From an uncultured Nitratifractor sp. (GTDB lineage: Bacteria; Campylobacterota; Campylobacteria; Campylobacterales; Sulfurovaceae), in NCBI GenBank assembly GCA_913054475.1, contig CAJXJF010000007.1:1-48524 (forward strand): a stretch of 48,524 bases of DNA. Direction: 5' to 3'. Under the pieces are notes generated by a model. The model was not told where the DNA came from. It searched no databases and was given only the letters and a program-made list of their open reading frames with translations. Position 1 is the first letter of the stretch. Each line of letters opens with the position of its first letter. The translations under genes were made by a program, and so were the position numbers. Positions 1 through 8,439 of the stretch are shown here, piece after piece.

Positions 1-109
1 AGTTGCCATACTCCTCTATGAGGGGTATGAACATACTCTTGTCTATATAGTAGTACTCTTCTTCCAATACCCTCTTGAAGTCACTCAATCCATAAGGAAT
101 GGCTTTCAT
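1..109 (-). CDS. AAA-ATPase-like (PF09820/DUF1703-type) protein, N-terminal fragment
   Basis: Only the first 36 codons lie in the window; the gene runs off its left edge. The start is the ATG at 109, eight bases after an AAAGGAG Shine-Dalgarno at 115-121. The visible residues read MKAIPYGLSDFKRV followed by a Y-Y-Y-I-D-K-S stretch. That is the signature opening of the AAA-ATPase-like family (a short 'P-x-G-x-S-D-F' segment, then 'YYYVDKT'), which in full-length members precedes a P-loop ATPase and a PD-(D/E)XK nuclease-like domain. Those later domains cannot be seen here. The family is multi-copy in many bacteria and its function is unknown. Family call is from motif memory only. Confidence 0.72.
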   Translation of the reverse strand, partial: MKAIPYGLSDFKRVLEEEYYYIDKSMFIPLIEEYGN

Positions 110-137
110 TCATCTCCTTTGGCTGGCTTTGGCCTGT

Positions 138-143
138 ATTATA
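138..143 (-). promoter_or_regulatory. -10 box for the left-edge ATPase-like gene
   Basis: The minus strand reads TATAAT here, placing a start site near 131 and a leader of about 22 nt before the ATG at 109. The -35 position falls into the palindrome at 162-179, so no separate -35 box is visible. Confidence 0.5.
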
Positions 144-161
144 ACAAAAGGGAGGCTGGGG

Positions 162-179
162 CCGCGACTTTAGTCGCGG
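162..179. repeat. Perfect palindrome CCGCGACT-TT-AGTCGCGG
   Basis: An 8-bp stem with a 2-nt centre lies between the divergent ATPase-like gene and the tRNA. It has no following T run on either strand, so it does not look like a terminator. A related palindrome, GCGACT-CA-AGTCGC, occurs at 33383-33396. The shared core GCGACTnnAGTCGC in two unrelated intergenic spaces suggests a small dispersed palindromic repeat. Confidence 0.55.
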
Positions 180-336
180 AATTGACATTGGAGTTTGTGG
201 AGGGCAAGTATCGGCCTGTAAACGGAGGTCATAACCCTATATTATCGACTATAAGCTCCATGGTCTTTGATGAGATTGAAGCACAACACATCTCTATCTT
301 CTCATTGCCATGCAAGACAATTAAGATTAGATATTG

Positions 337-342
337 TATAAT
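337..342 (+). promoter_or_regulatory. -10 box of the tRNA-Arg gene
   Basis: TATAAT lies 15 bp before the tRNA 5' end. The hexamer 17 bp upstream is AAGACA, half matching TTGACA. A start near 349 would give a short 5' leader removed by RNase P. Confidence 0.55.
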
Positions 343-357
343 TTTGTCTCTTTTCAA

Positions 358-433
358 GTCCCCATCGCTTAACTGGATAAAGCAGGGCCCTCCTAAGGCC
401 TAGCTAGAGGTTCGAGTCCTCTTGGGGATACCA
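358..433 (+). tRNA. tRNA-Arg (anticodon CCU)
   Basis: A complete 76-nt cloverleaf can be drawn. The acceptor arm is GUCCCCA paired with UGGGGAU (one G-U pair at the top), then discriminator A and an encoded CCA at 431-433. The D stem is GCUU/AAGC. The anticodon stem GGGCC/GGCCU holds the 7-nt loop CUCCUAA, giving anticodon CCU, which reads AGG. The T arm is AGAGG-UUCGAGU-CCUCU. The body of this genome uses AGA and AGG heavily for arginine, consistent with needing this isoacceptor. A T-rich run (TCTTTTGTATCTTTTTT, 434-450) follows and may help end transcription. Confidence 0.95.
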
Positions 434-562
434 TCTTTTGTATCTTTTTTGTCAAATCTATAGATAGGGGCAAAATACTATACTGCTGTTGTGAGTAGCG
501 ACATAACTGCACAACCCTCCTTGTCGAGCAAAAAGAAAAAGGGGTTGCACTCATCATAAGAA

Positions 563-844
563 CTACTGTATATCGCTATACACCTCGTCCATATCGAAAT
601 CGTCCTCTGGTTTGATGACCGGTACATCTTTTACTGTACTTTCATCAACCTTCGTTTCGTCTAGGTTGTATTCACTTCCCTCATAAAAGGCCTTCTCTCT
701 GGCATACTTCTTCTCTCTCTCGAGCTGCTCTTGGATATGCTTTTGTATGATAGCGCTTTTGTTCAATTCGTTTCCACCTTTTTCGGCATAGAGGGAGGCG
801 GATGCGATATAGAGCGATACAAGTACGAAAAAGAGTTTTCTCAT
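563..844 (-). CDS. Small secreted or periplasmic protein, unknown function
   Basis: 93 residues. The first 20 form a typical signal peptide: Met-Arg-Lys, then a hydrophobic stretch (LFFVLVSLYIASAS) ending L-Y-A before E-K-G-G, where signal peptidase I would cut. The mature part is about 73 residues, very charged, with a Lys/Glu-rich segment around residues 30-52 that could be a helix or coiled coil and an acidic C-terminus. There is no cysteine, so it is neither a lipoprotein nor a disulfide protein. The start is set by AAGGAG nine bases upstream. It stands alone between a tRNA and the phosphohexomutase gene. I do not recognise the family. Confidence 0.7.
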   Translation of the reverse strand: MRKLFFVLVSLYIASASLYAEKGGNELNKSAIIQKHIQEQLEREKKYAREKAFYEGSEYNLDETKVDESTVKDVPVIKPEDDFDMDEVYSDIQ

Positions 845-992
845 AACTACTCCTTATTTTTATCTTTAGATATTGTGATTCGAGTATATCCCAATATATG
901 GAATTTTCTATCGAAATTCGGATAAGAAAACTCCATTTTTCCGTTTTGTGTAGAGAAAAGTATCGCAAAGTCCAACATAGGCGCCTCTCTAT

Positions 993-2366
993 CTACACTC
1001 TCTTTTTGGCTTCCGATATGAGGCGATTTATCGCCTTTTCGTAGATTTGAGCCTTTTCTCTGTCGATGGCTTCGAATCTTGTCACGAGTACGGGAGTGGT
1101 GTTGCTCGCTCTTACGAGTCCCCACCCCTCGTCGAAGATTATTCTCACTCCATCGACCTCCACGATATCTCTGATATCGGGCATATAGTCCAGAGACTCC
1201 GACAGGAGCTCCTTTATCTTCTCCATCAGGGGGAATTTCTCCTCTTCGCTGGTCTCTATCTTTATCTCTTCGGTAGCGAATGTTTCGGGGAGTGCATCGA
1301 GCTCTTCGTCGAGGTCGATGCCGCGTGCGAGCAGTTCGAGGATACGCAAAGTGGCATATATAGCGTCGTCGAAGCCGAAGTAGCGATCGTTGAAGAAGAT
1401 ATGTCCGCTCACCTCACAGGCCAAATCGGCATCGAGCTCCCTTATCTTGACCTTCAGATTGGAGTGGCCTGTTTTGTACATCACCGCCTTCGCCCCTCTC
1501 TCCTTTAGGATGTCGTACATGGTCTGGGAACATTTGACTTCTCCTATAACGGTAGGTCTCTCCATAATCATCGAAAAGAGCAGTGCCATCTGGTCGCCCT
1601 TGATATTGTATCGATGTGTCAGGACGGCTATACGGTCGGCGTCACCATCGTAGGCGAAGGCTATATCGCCCCCTTTTTCGAGCTCCCTTTTTACATCTTC
1701 GAGATTCTTTTCGACAGATGGGTCGGGATGGTGATTCGGGAAGTTTCCGTCGGGCTCTATATAGATTCCCTTTGCATCGAGCCCCAGCTTTTCGAAAATT
1801 TCGGGCAGAACGACTCCGGCGGCGCCGTTGCCGCAGTCATAGACGATTCGGGTATCCAAGCTCTCGAGGGCTTCAAACTGCTCGAGCATATATTCGATAT
1901 ACCTGCTCTTGACATCCACCTCCACGACTCTTTTCTCTATCTCTTTTCCGTCGAGGGATATCTGCGAAACTCTTTTGCCAAGAGCGTAGATATCTTCACC
2001 GAAAAAGGGTCTTTTCCCTACCGTTATCTTGAAACCGTTGTACTCTTTGGGATTGTGTGAACCGGTAATCATGACCGATGCGGATACCTCTATCTCTCTG
2101 CCGTCGATCTCGAAAGAGATATAGTTTGCGAAGTAGTTCACCGGAGTGGGGACGAGTCCCATATCCAATATCGTTTTGCCGCCTGCATTCAAACCTTTGC
2201 AGAGATATTCGAAAAGCTCCCGGGAGTGTGTACGGGCATCGTAACCTACCGCTACATACTCTCCATCTATCTTTTCGGCCAGTGCCGCCCCTATTTTGCC
2301 TACACTATCTTCATTCAACTCTTTGCCGACTATTCCTCTTATATCGTACTCTCTAAAAATGCTCAT
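993..2366 (-). CDS. manB: Phosphomannomutase/phosphoglucomutase
   Basis: An alpha-D-phosphohexomutase of 457 residues, the usual size, interconverting hexose 1- and 6-phosphates for nucleotide-sugar supply to LPS and surface glycans. All four landmark loops are present: phosphoserine loop T-G-S-H-N-P near residue 103, metal loop D-G-D-A-D-R at about 240, sugar-specificity loop E-V-S-G-H near 318, and C-terminal phosphate-binding loop R-A-S-N-T-T-P near 424. The N-terminal 'FREYDIRG' motif is that of the PMM/PGM (AlgC-like) branch. I take ATG 2366, since GGAG lies five bases before it; the GTG at 2369 would be too close. UDP-glucose dehydrogenase at 4087-5280 may share its product stream. manB versus algC/pgm specificity cannot be read from sequence. 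Confidence 0.9.
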   Translation of the reverse strand: MSIFREYDIRGIVGKELNEDSVGKIGAALAEKIDGEYVAVGYDARTHSRELFEYLCKGLNAGGKTILDMGLVPTPVNYFANYISFEIDGREIEVSASVMITGSHNPKEYNGFKITVGKRPFFGEDIYALGKRVSQISLDGKEIEKRVVEVDVKSRYIEYMLEQFEALESLDTRIVYDCGNGAAGVVLPEIFEKLGLDAKGIYIEPDGNFPNHHPDPSVEKNLEDVKRELEKGGDIAFAYDGDADRIAVLTHRYNIKGDQMALLFSMIMERPTVIGEVKCSQTMYDILKERGAKAVMYKTGHSNLKVKIRELDADLACEVSGHIFFNDRYFGFDDAIYATLRILELLARGIDLDEELDALPETFATEEIKIETSEEEKFPLMEKIKELLSESLDYMPDIRDIVEVDGVRIIFDEGWGLVRASNTTPVLVTRFEAIDREKAQIYEKAINRLISEAKKRV

Positions 2367-2626
2367 CACTGCTCCATCTCTTTTATTCGAGGCAAACTAT
2401 ACAGGCAAAACACTTATCTTAGCTTTTAAAAAATCCAATAGGTATCGAAAATTCGAATGAGCGATGAAGATTTATCGAGGCTTCACTATCGATTCGATAT
2501 ACTCATCGGCGCTTCAGGGGGACGAATATGCAAAGAGAGTCGAATTGTGCGATATTGTTCGATTTCTCATCTATAAATTTTTGTGAAATATACTTCACTT
2601 CCACTATGGAAGAGAGGAGGAGAGAG

Positions 2627-3292
2627 ATGAAAAGAGACGATAGATTGACTCAGGATATGTCGAAAGTCGAGGTAAAGGGTATAGAGGCGAAATATTACGA
2701 TATTCTCATGAATATCCTGACTTTGGGAAAATATCCCTCGTTCATTCGCAAGGCTCTGCGGCAAACCGCTCTCAAAGAGGGAGAGAGAGTGCTGGATATG
2801 GGTTGCGGAAGCGGAAGAAACGCACTTCTGATAAGAGAGATGATAGGTGAATCGGGCAGCTATACGGGGTTGGATATCGGCAGAGAGATGATAGATGGCT
2901 TCAGGAAGAGGTGCGGCGGATTCGACAATATGGAGATACTGGATATGCATATCGACTCGACTCTGGCTTTCGAAGAGGAGTTCGATGCGGTACTCGTCTC
3001 TTTCGTACTTCACGGTTTCGTGCAGGAGAAGAGAGATACGATAATCGAAAACGCATACAGAGCACTCAAAAAAGGTGGAGTTTTCAATATAGTTGACTAC
3101 TCCAATTTCGTCGTGGACGACGCCCCTTTGCCTGTGCGTTTCGCCATACGGAAAATGGAGTGTCCGCTGGCAGAAGATTTTATCCGTCGGGATACGAAAG
3201 AGATGCTTTCGGCCTTCGGTTTCGACTCTTTCGAAGAGTATTTCCACTTCGGAGGCTATGTGAGAGTGCTGCGGGCGCACAAAGGGGAGTGA
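2627..3292 (+). CDS. Class I SAM-dependent methyltransferase (UbiE/Methyltransf_11 type)
   Basis: 221 residues with a Rossmann SAM-binding fold. Motif I is V-L-D-M-G-C-G-S-G-R-N near residue 56, the acidic end of strand 2 is G-L-D-I-G-R-E-M near 83, and the post-motif region 'FDAVLVSFVLHGF' is near 120. 'ALKKGGVFNIVDYS' matches the strand before the post-III motif of menaquinone/ubiquinone-type enzymes. The frame is open upstream to 2528, but the ATG at 2627 has a GGAGG Shine-Dalgarno seven bases before it and starts a normal-sized domain. The SpoU-like gene follows after 6 nt. The substrate is unknown; the fold fits small-molecule or lipid methylation. Confidence 0.8.
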   Translation: MKRDDRLTQDMSKVEVKGIEAKYYDILMNILTLGKYPSFIRKALRQTALKEGERVLDMGCGSGRNALLIREMIGESGSYTGLDIGREMIDGFRKRCGGFDNMEILDMHIDSTLAFEEEFDAVLVSFVLHGFVQEKRDTIIENAYRALKKGGVFNIVDYSNFVVDDAPLPVRFAIRKMECPLAEDFIRRDTKEMLSAFGFDSFEEYFHFGGYVRVLRAHKGE

Positions 3293-3298
3293 GAAGAG

Positions 3299-4081
3299 AT
3301 GCAGATTGTACGAATAGACGATATCGGAGCGCAGGAGTTGTCCGTATATCGTACACTCAGAGGCAACAGTTTCGGTAGCGACGGCAGCTTCGTAGCCGAC
3401 TCTCCGCGTGTGGTTTCGGCCCTTTTGCAGGCTGGTATCGAATTTAGAAGTCTGCTCTGTACGCAGGACTATTTCGAAGCCAACAGAGCCTTGATAGAGG
3501 GAGCGCTCGTACCGACTATCTATCTCGGAGAGAGGAGTGAACTGGAGAAGATAACGGGCCACAGCATACATCACAATGTGATGGCTCACGCCATACGCCC
3601 GGAAGATACGCCGCTCGAAGATATGCCGCAGAGAGTCGTTATGCTTGCGGGACTTTCGAATATGGAAAATGTGGGGGCAATCGCACGCTCGGCGGCGGCT
3701 ATGGGCGTAGGGGGCTATATCGTGCCCCGAAAGGGACCGCACCCCTATGGCAGAAGAGCTGTCAGAGTCTCTACCGGCCATATTACCAGACTTTCGGTAC
3801 ATACATACGACGATATTGTCGAGACACTCGAAAGGCTCAGGGCTCTGGGCTATCTCATAGTCGGGGCCGAGACCGGCAGCTTTTCGGTGCCGCTTTGCAA
3901 ATTCGAAATCGACTCCGAGAGGTGGGTTTTGCTCATGGGCAACGAAGAGCACGGTATAGCCGGTAAGATACTGGAGCTATGTGATGCAGTGGTGCATATA
4001 GAGATGCAAGAGGGTATTAAGAGTCTCAATGTGGCGGTTGCGGCTTCGATATTGATGTATCGACTCGGCCGCAGCTGCTGA
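3299..4081 (+). CDS. TrmH/SpoU-family RNA 2'-O-methyltransferase
   Basis: 260 residues with all three SPOUT motifs: motif 1 N-M-E-N-V-G-A-I-A-R-S-A near residue 122, motif 2 L-L-M-G-N-E-E-H-G-I near 214, and motif 3 I-E-M-Q-E-G-I-K-S-L-N-V-A-V-A at 236-250. Such enzymes form a knotted dimer and methylate ribose 2'-OH in rRNA or tRNA. The N-terminal 90 residues form the usual L30e-like RNA-recognition part. It follows the methyltransferase by 6 nt, so they are probably co-transcribed. The target nucleotide cannot be assigned. A second SpoU protein, closer to RlmB, is at 16378-17157. Confidence 0.85.
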   Translation: MQIVRIDDIGAQELSVYRTLRGNSFGSDGSFVADSPRVVSALLQAGIEFRSLLCTQDYFEANRALIEGALVPTIYLGERSELEKITGHSIHHNVMAHAIRPEDTPLEDMPQRVVMLAGLSNMENVGAIARSAAAMGVGGYIVPRKGPHPYGRRAVRVSTGHITRLSVHTYDDIVETLERLRALGYLIVGAETGSFSVPLCKFEIDSERWVLLMGNEEHGIAGKILELCDAVVHIEMQEGIKSLNVAVAASILMYRLGRSC

Positions 4082-4086
4082 GAGTC

Positions 4087-5280
4087 TCAGCTGTCTTTGT
4101 TGAAGAGGTCTCTCGTATATACCTTCTCCTCTACATCCGAAATATCTTTGGAGAGTCTGTTGGCCACTATTATATCCGAGGCTCTTTTGAACTCCTCCAG
4201 GCTCTCCACTACCCTGCTGTGGAAAAACTCTCTCTCCCTAAGGACCGGTTCGTAAACTATCACATCGATACCCTTGGCCTTGAGTCTCTTCATCACTCCC
4301 TGTACGGCAGAGGCTCTGAAGTTGTCGGAGCCCTCCTTCATCACCAGTCTGTAGATTCCTACCGTACCCGTGGGGAAACCGTGCTCGTCTTTGGGAAGTT
4401 TGGAGATTATATGCTCGGCTATGAAATCCTTTCTGGTTCTGTTGGCCTCCACTATGGCGGCTATGAGATTGCTGGGGACATCGGCGTAGTTTGCCAGTAG
4501 CTGTTTGGTATCTTTGGGGAGACAGTATCCTCCGTATCCGAAACTGGGATTGTTGTAGTGCATCCCTATGCGCGGGTCGAGCCCGACACCCTCTATAATC
4601 TGCATGGTATCGAGGGAGTGGGTGGCGCAGTAGCTGTCGAGCTCATTGAAGAAGGCCACCCTCATCGCCAGATAGGTATTGGCGAAGAGTTTTATCGCTT
4701 CTGCCTCGGTGGAGCCGGTAAAGAGTACCGGTATATCCTCCTTGAGGGCACCTTCCACCAGCAAGGAGGCGAACTTTTCGGCTCTTTCGCTCCTCTCACC
4801 CACCACTATTCTGGATGGATAGAGATTGTCGTAGAGAGCCTTTCCCTCTCTGAGAAATTCGGGAGAGAAGATGATGTTTCGTGTATCGAACTTCTCTCTC
4901 ACACTTTTGGTATATCCTACCGGTACGGTAGATTTGATTATCATCAGGGCATCGGGATTGATATCCAGCACATCGGAAATCACCGCCTCCACACTCGAAG
5001 TGTTGAAGTAGTTCGTCTGCGGGTCGTAATCGGTAGGTGTGGCTATGATTACGAAATCGGCCCCCTCGTAGGCCTCTTTTCTATCCAGTGTGGCTCTGAA
5101 GTCGAGCTCATCCTTTTTGAGATACTCCTCTATCTCCCTATCTTCTATAGGACTCTCTCTTCTTTGAAGCATATCGACCTTTTCTGGAATTATATCCAGC
5201 GCAACCACCTCGTTGTGTCTGGCCAGCAGTAACCCGTTTGACAGACCTACATAACCAGTCCCCGCTATCGCTATTTTCAT
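4087..5280 (-). CDS. ugd: UDP-glucose 6-dehydrogenase
   Basis: 397 residues. Oxidises UDP-glucose twice with NAD+ to UDP-glucuronate for capsule or LPS. The Rossmann dinucleotide loop is at the very N-terminus ([10 protein letters not shown], residues 4-13). The central UDPG_MGDP_dh helix carries '[23 protein letters not shown]' features, split here as S-P-E-F-L-R-E-G and P-S-R-I-V-V-G. The catalytic cysteine is in [11 protein letters not shown] near residue 260, with the partner Lys in the '[16 protein letters not shown]' helix. The '[12 protein letters not shown]' binding loop is near 325. The start at 5280 begins the dinucleotide-binding strand, so longer in-frame starts are rejected. Convergent with the SpoU gene, 5 nt apart. 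Confidence 0.93.
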   Translation of the reverse strand: MKIAIAGTGYVGLSNGLLLARHNEVVALDIIPEKVDMLQRRESPIEDREIEEYLKKDELDFRATLDRKEAYEGADFVIIATPTDYDPQTNYFNTSSVEAVISDVLDINPDALMIIKSTVPVGYTKSVREKFDTRNIIFSPEFLREGKALYDNLYPSRIVVGERSERAEKFASLLVEGALKEDIPVLFTGSTEAEAIKLFANTYLAMRVAFFNELDSYCATHSLDTMQIIEGVGLDPRIGMHYNNPSFGYGGYCLPKDTKQLLANYADVPSNLIAAIVEANRTRKDFIAEHIISKLPKDEHGFPTGTVGIYRLVMKEGSDNFRASAVQGVMKRLKAKGIDVIVYEPVLREREFFHSRVVESLEEFKRASDIIVANRLSKDISDVEEKVYTRDLFNKDS

Positions 5281-5340
5281 ACTCTCTTTATCCTCTCTCG
5301 ACTCTTTCGTTTCATATCGAACAGTTGATACGCTCCGGCG

Positions 5341-5346
5341 ATTATA
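5341..5346 (-). promoter_or_regulatory. -10 box of ugd
   Basis: The minus strand reads TTTGCTATAAT; the TATAAT hexamer places the start near 5334 and gives a leader of about 54 nt to the ATG at 5280. The -35 position is not conserved, as is common in this phylum. Confidence 0.5.
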
Positions 5347-5502
5347 GCAAATTTGCATACTTTAGATTCGGAGATTGAAAAACTCCCGAAGCACTTTCGA
5401 CTTATAAATCTTGAAACAGATATCATAAATTGGCCAATATCTTCAAAGCGCTCTTTTGTATCAATCTTATCGACTTGGAGCGAAACGGACTATCCATGCG
5501 GT

Positions 5503-5531
5503 TTGACAGTGACGGCGGGCGAGGGTATAAT
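5503..5531 (+). promoter_or_regulatory. Consensus sigma-70 promoter of uvrA-udg
   Basis: TTGACA at 5503-5508, exactly 17 bp of spacer, TATAAT at 5526-5531: a perfect match to the bacterial housekeeping consensus. The start would be near 5538, leaving about 58 nt of leader before the uvrA ATG. No LexA-like palindrome overlaps it. Most promoters elsewhere in the window lack such a -35 box. Confidence 0.8.
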
Positions 5532-5595
5532 CCCCTCGAAATAGTCGTCCATGCAGTTTCGGCATCCACTCACGAAGAGAAAGGAAGATTTCAAC

Positions 5596-8439
5596 ATGAG
5601 CGAAAAAGGCTCTTTCGGTAATATCGAGATATATGGTGCTAGGGAGCACAATCTCAAGGATATAGAGTTGAAAATTCCGAAAAACGAGATGACGGTAGTG
5701 ACCGGAATCAGCGGAAGCGGCAAATCCACCCTCGCCTTCTCCACTCTCTATGCGGAGGGTCAGAGAAGATATATCGAGTCTCTCTCCTCCTATGCCAGAC
5801 AGTTTCTCGGCAGGGTCGGCAAACCGGATGTGGACAAGATAGAGGGGCTCACACCCGCCATCGCCATAGACCAGAAGACCACCTCCAAAAACCCCCGCTC
5901 CACAGTCGGTACGATAACGGAGATATACGACTATCTGCGCCTTCTCTTCGCGCGCGTGGGCGTACAGCACTGCCACAAATGCGGCAAGCCCATCTCCTCT
6001 ATGAGCGCCAGCGACATCATCACCGAGGTGATGCGTCTGCCCGAGGGCTCCAAACTGCTTATCAGCGCTCCTCTTGTGAAGGAGAAGAAGGGTAGCTTCG
6101 CCGATATGCTCGAATCTCTCAGACACAAGGGCTATATAAGGGCCGTCATAGACGGGGTTATGGTGAGGCTCGACGACGAGATAGAGCTTTCGAAGACCAA
6201 AAAACACACTATCAAGGTGATAGTGGACAGAGTGGTCGCCAAAAAGGAGAACGAAGAGAGGATAGGACAGGATATAGAGAAGGCTCTGGGCGAGAGTTAC
6301 GGAGAGGTCGAAATAGAGGTAATCAACCACGAAGAGATGGGACTGGACAGAAAGCATTTCCACTATAGCGAACATCTCGCCTGTTTCGACTGCAAGGAGA
6401 GTTTCGAAAAGCTCGAACCGCTAAGCTTCTCTTTCAACTCTCCCAGAGGAGCGTGCCCCTCCTGCGACGGACTCGGCATCAGCTACGATATAGATATGCA
6501 CAGAATCATCGACGGCTCCAAAACGATAGCCCAAGGGGCGGTCAAGATAATGCACGGATACAACAGAAGCTACCACTCCGCCTTTCTCAAAGCCTTTTGC
6601 GAAACACACGGCATAGATATCGGCGTACCCTACGACGAACTCCCCGAAAAGGATAGAAAGTTGATTCTCGAAGGCTCCACGCAGAAGGTGAAGTTTACCT
6701 GGAAACGCCACAGACTCGAGAGAGTGTGGCCCGGCCTGAAAAACTTCGCCAAAGATATGCTCAAAGAGGATAAAGATATCTCATCCTATATGAGCGAAAA
6801 GGTCTGCGATGCCTGCAAAGGGCACAGATTGCGCCCCCGCTCTCTCGCCGTCAGAATCGGAGAGAGGAACATTGCCGATATAATAGATATCTCCATAGAG
6901 GAGTGCTACGAATATTTCAGCGACGAGAGAAACTTCTCTTCCTTCAGCCCGCAGGAGAGGCTCATATCCGAACCGATACTCAAAGAGATAAGAGAGAGAC
7001 TCTTTTTCCTCTACGATGTCGGGCTGGGCTATCTGACACTCTCCCGGGACGCCCGCACCATCAGCGGAGGGGAGGCTCAGAGGATACGGATTGCCAGCCA
7101 GATAGGCTCGGGACTTACGGGGGTGATGTATGTCCTCGACGAACCGAGCATAGGTCTGCACGAAAGAGATACGATGAAGCTCGTGCGTACGCTGCACTCT
7201 CTCAGAGACAAGGGCAACACCATCATAGTGGTCGAGCACGACAGAGAGACCATAGCCGCCGCCGACTACATAGTCGATATAGGTCCCGGTGCCGGACGCA
7301 TGGGCGGGGAGGTGGTCTTTTGCGGTACGGTGGACGAGCTCGCAGGGCAGGAGACCCCTACCGCTCTCTATTTTCACAGAAAGAGAAAAATCTCCTATCG
7401 ACACTCGCACAGAGCACGGGATAGGTGGCTGAAGATGGAGAATGTCTCCATAAACAATATAGAGAATCTCTCCGTAAGTCTGCCTATCGGAAATTTCGTA
7501 TGTGTAACGGGAGTCAGCGGGAGCGGAAAGAGCTCACTTATACTGCAGACCCTCCTGCCCGTAGCCAGAGAGATGCTCAACAGAGTGCGCAAAATCGATA
7601 CGGTGGAGGGGGTTCGTATAGAGGGGATGGAGCATCTGGACAAGGTGATATATCTCGACCAGAGCCCGATAGGTCGTACTCCGCGCTCGAATCCAGCCAC
7701 CTATACGGGAGTGATGGACGAGATCAGGAAGCTCTTCGCCCAGACCAAGGAGGCCGAGCTAAGAGGCTACAAGGTCGGCCGCTTCTCCTTCAATGTCAAG
7801 GGGGGCAGATGTGAAAAGTGTCATGGCGAGGGAGAGCTCAAGATAGAGATGCACTTCCTCCCCGATGTGATGGTCACATGCGATGCCTGCGGAGGCAGCA
7901 GATACAACAAACAGACCCTCGAAGTGAGGTACAAAGGCAAGAATATAGCCGAAGTCCTGGATATGAGCGTGGCGGAAGCTCTCGACTTTTTCAAAGCCAT
8001 ACCGCCAATCGCCACCAAATTGCAGACTCTCGCCGCAGTGGGGCTGGACTATATCAAACTGGGGCAGAATGCCACTACACTCTCCGGGGGAGAAGCCCAG
8101 AGAATCAAACTCGCAAAAGAGCTCAGCCGCAGAGATACGGGAAAGACTCTATACATACTCGATGAGCCTACTACAGGACTCCACTTCGCCGATGTCGACA
8201 GACTCACCGGCGTTTTGCACCACCTCGTGGAGCTCGGAAACACGGTGGTGGTGATAGAGCACAATCTCGATATGATAAAAAATGCCGACTATATAGTCGA
8301 TATGGGGCCCGAAGGGGGAGACAAAGGGGGTAAAATCGTAGCCTGCGGCACTCCCGAAGAGTTGGCGCAAAAGTACCTCGAGAGCAAAAGCTATACCGGC
8401 GAATATCTCGCCAAAGAGTTGGAGGAGGAGAGAGAATGA
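5596..8439 (+). CDS. uvrA: Excinuclease ABC subunit A (UvrA)
   Basis: 947 residues, normal length. Damage-recognition ATPase of nucleotide excision repair, acting as a dimer with UvrB in the cytoplasm. It has two ABC modules: Walker A G-I-S-G-S-G-K-S-T near residue 35 with signature I-S-G-G-E-A-Q-R-I and Walker B V-L-D-E-P-S-I-G-L-H, then G-V-S-G-S-G-K-S-S near 640 with L-S-G-G-E-A-Q-R-I and I-L-D-E-P-T-T-G-L-H. The CxxC zinc modules are C-H-K-C, C-P-S-C, C-D-A-C, and the C-terminal pair C-E-K-C / C-D-A-C around 740-775. The ATG at 5596 has AAGGA nine bases upstream; an in-frame ATG at 5551 lacks one. Its stop overlaps the udg ATG by 4 nt. Confidence 0.97.
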   Translation: MSEKGSFGNIEIYGAREHNLKDIELKIPKNEMTVVTGISGSGKSTLAFSTLYAEGQRRYIESLSSYARQFLGRVGKPDVDKIEGLTPAIAIDQKTTSKNPRSTVGTITEIYDYLRLLFARVGVQHCHKCGKPISSMSASDIITEVMRLPEGSKLLISAPLVKEKKGSFADMLESLRHKGYIRAVIDGVMVRLDDEIELSKTKKHTIKVIVDRVVAKKENEERIGQDIEKALGESYGEVEIEVINHEEMGLDRKHFHYSEHLACFDCKESFEKLEPLSFSFNSPRGACPSCDGLGISYDIDMHRIIDGSKTIAQGAVKIMHGYNRSYHSAFLKAFCETHGIDIGVPYDELPEKDRKLILEGSTQKVKFTWKRHRLERVWPGLKNFAKDMLKEDKDISSYMSEKVCDACKGHRLRPRSLAVRIGERNIADIIDISIEECYEYFSDERNFSSFSPQERLISEPILKEIRERLFFLYDVGLGYLTLSRDARTISGGEAQRIRIASQIGSGLTGVMYVLDEPSIGLHERDTMKLVRTLHSLRDKGNTIIVVEHDRETIAAADYIVDIGPGAGRMGGEVVFCGTVDELAGQETPTALYFHRKRKISYRHSHRARDRWLKMENVSINNIENLSVSLPIGNFVCVTGVSGSGKSSLILQTLLPVAREMLNRVRKIDTVEGVRIEGMEHLDKVIYLDQSPIGRTPRSNPATYTGVMDEIRKLFAQTKEAELRGYKVGRFSFNVKGGRCEKCHGEGELKIEMHFLPDVMVTCDACGGSRYNKQTLEVRYKGKNIAEVLDMSVAEALDFFKAIPPIATKLQTLAAVGLDYIKLGQNATTLSGGEAQRIKLAKELSRRDTGKTLYILDEPTTGLHFADVDRLTGVLHHLVELGNTVVVIEHNLDMIKNADYIVDMGPEGGDKGGKIVACGTPEELAQKYLESKSYTGEYLAKELEEERE

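Noticed and set aside
119-403. 94-codon plus-strand ORF crossing the left spacer
   Set aside because: It runs through the hairpin, the tRNA promoter and into the tRNA-Arg itself, with no coding signal.
505-556. Imperfect hairpin (TGCACAACCC ... GGGGTTGCA) after the small secreted protein gene
   Set aside because: The loop is long, pairing is imperfect and there is no T run in the direction of the gene, so I do not call a terminator.
2567-3952. 461-codon open frame antisense to the two methyltransferase genes
   Set aside because: It mirrors two genes with clear domain motifs, has no recognisable domain or Shine-Dalgarno, and is explained by codon bias in the sense genes that keeps stops out of the opposite frame.
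5538-5595. SOS (LexA) operator in the uvrA leader
   Set aside because: No CTG-N10-CAG or similar palindrome overlaps the promoter or the leader.
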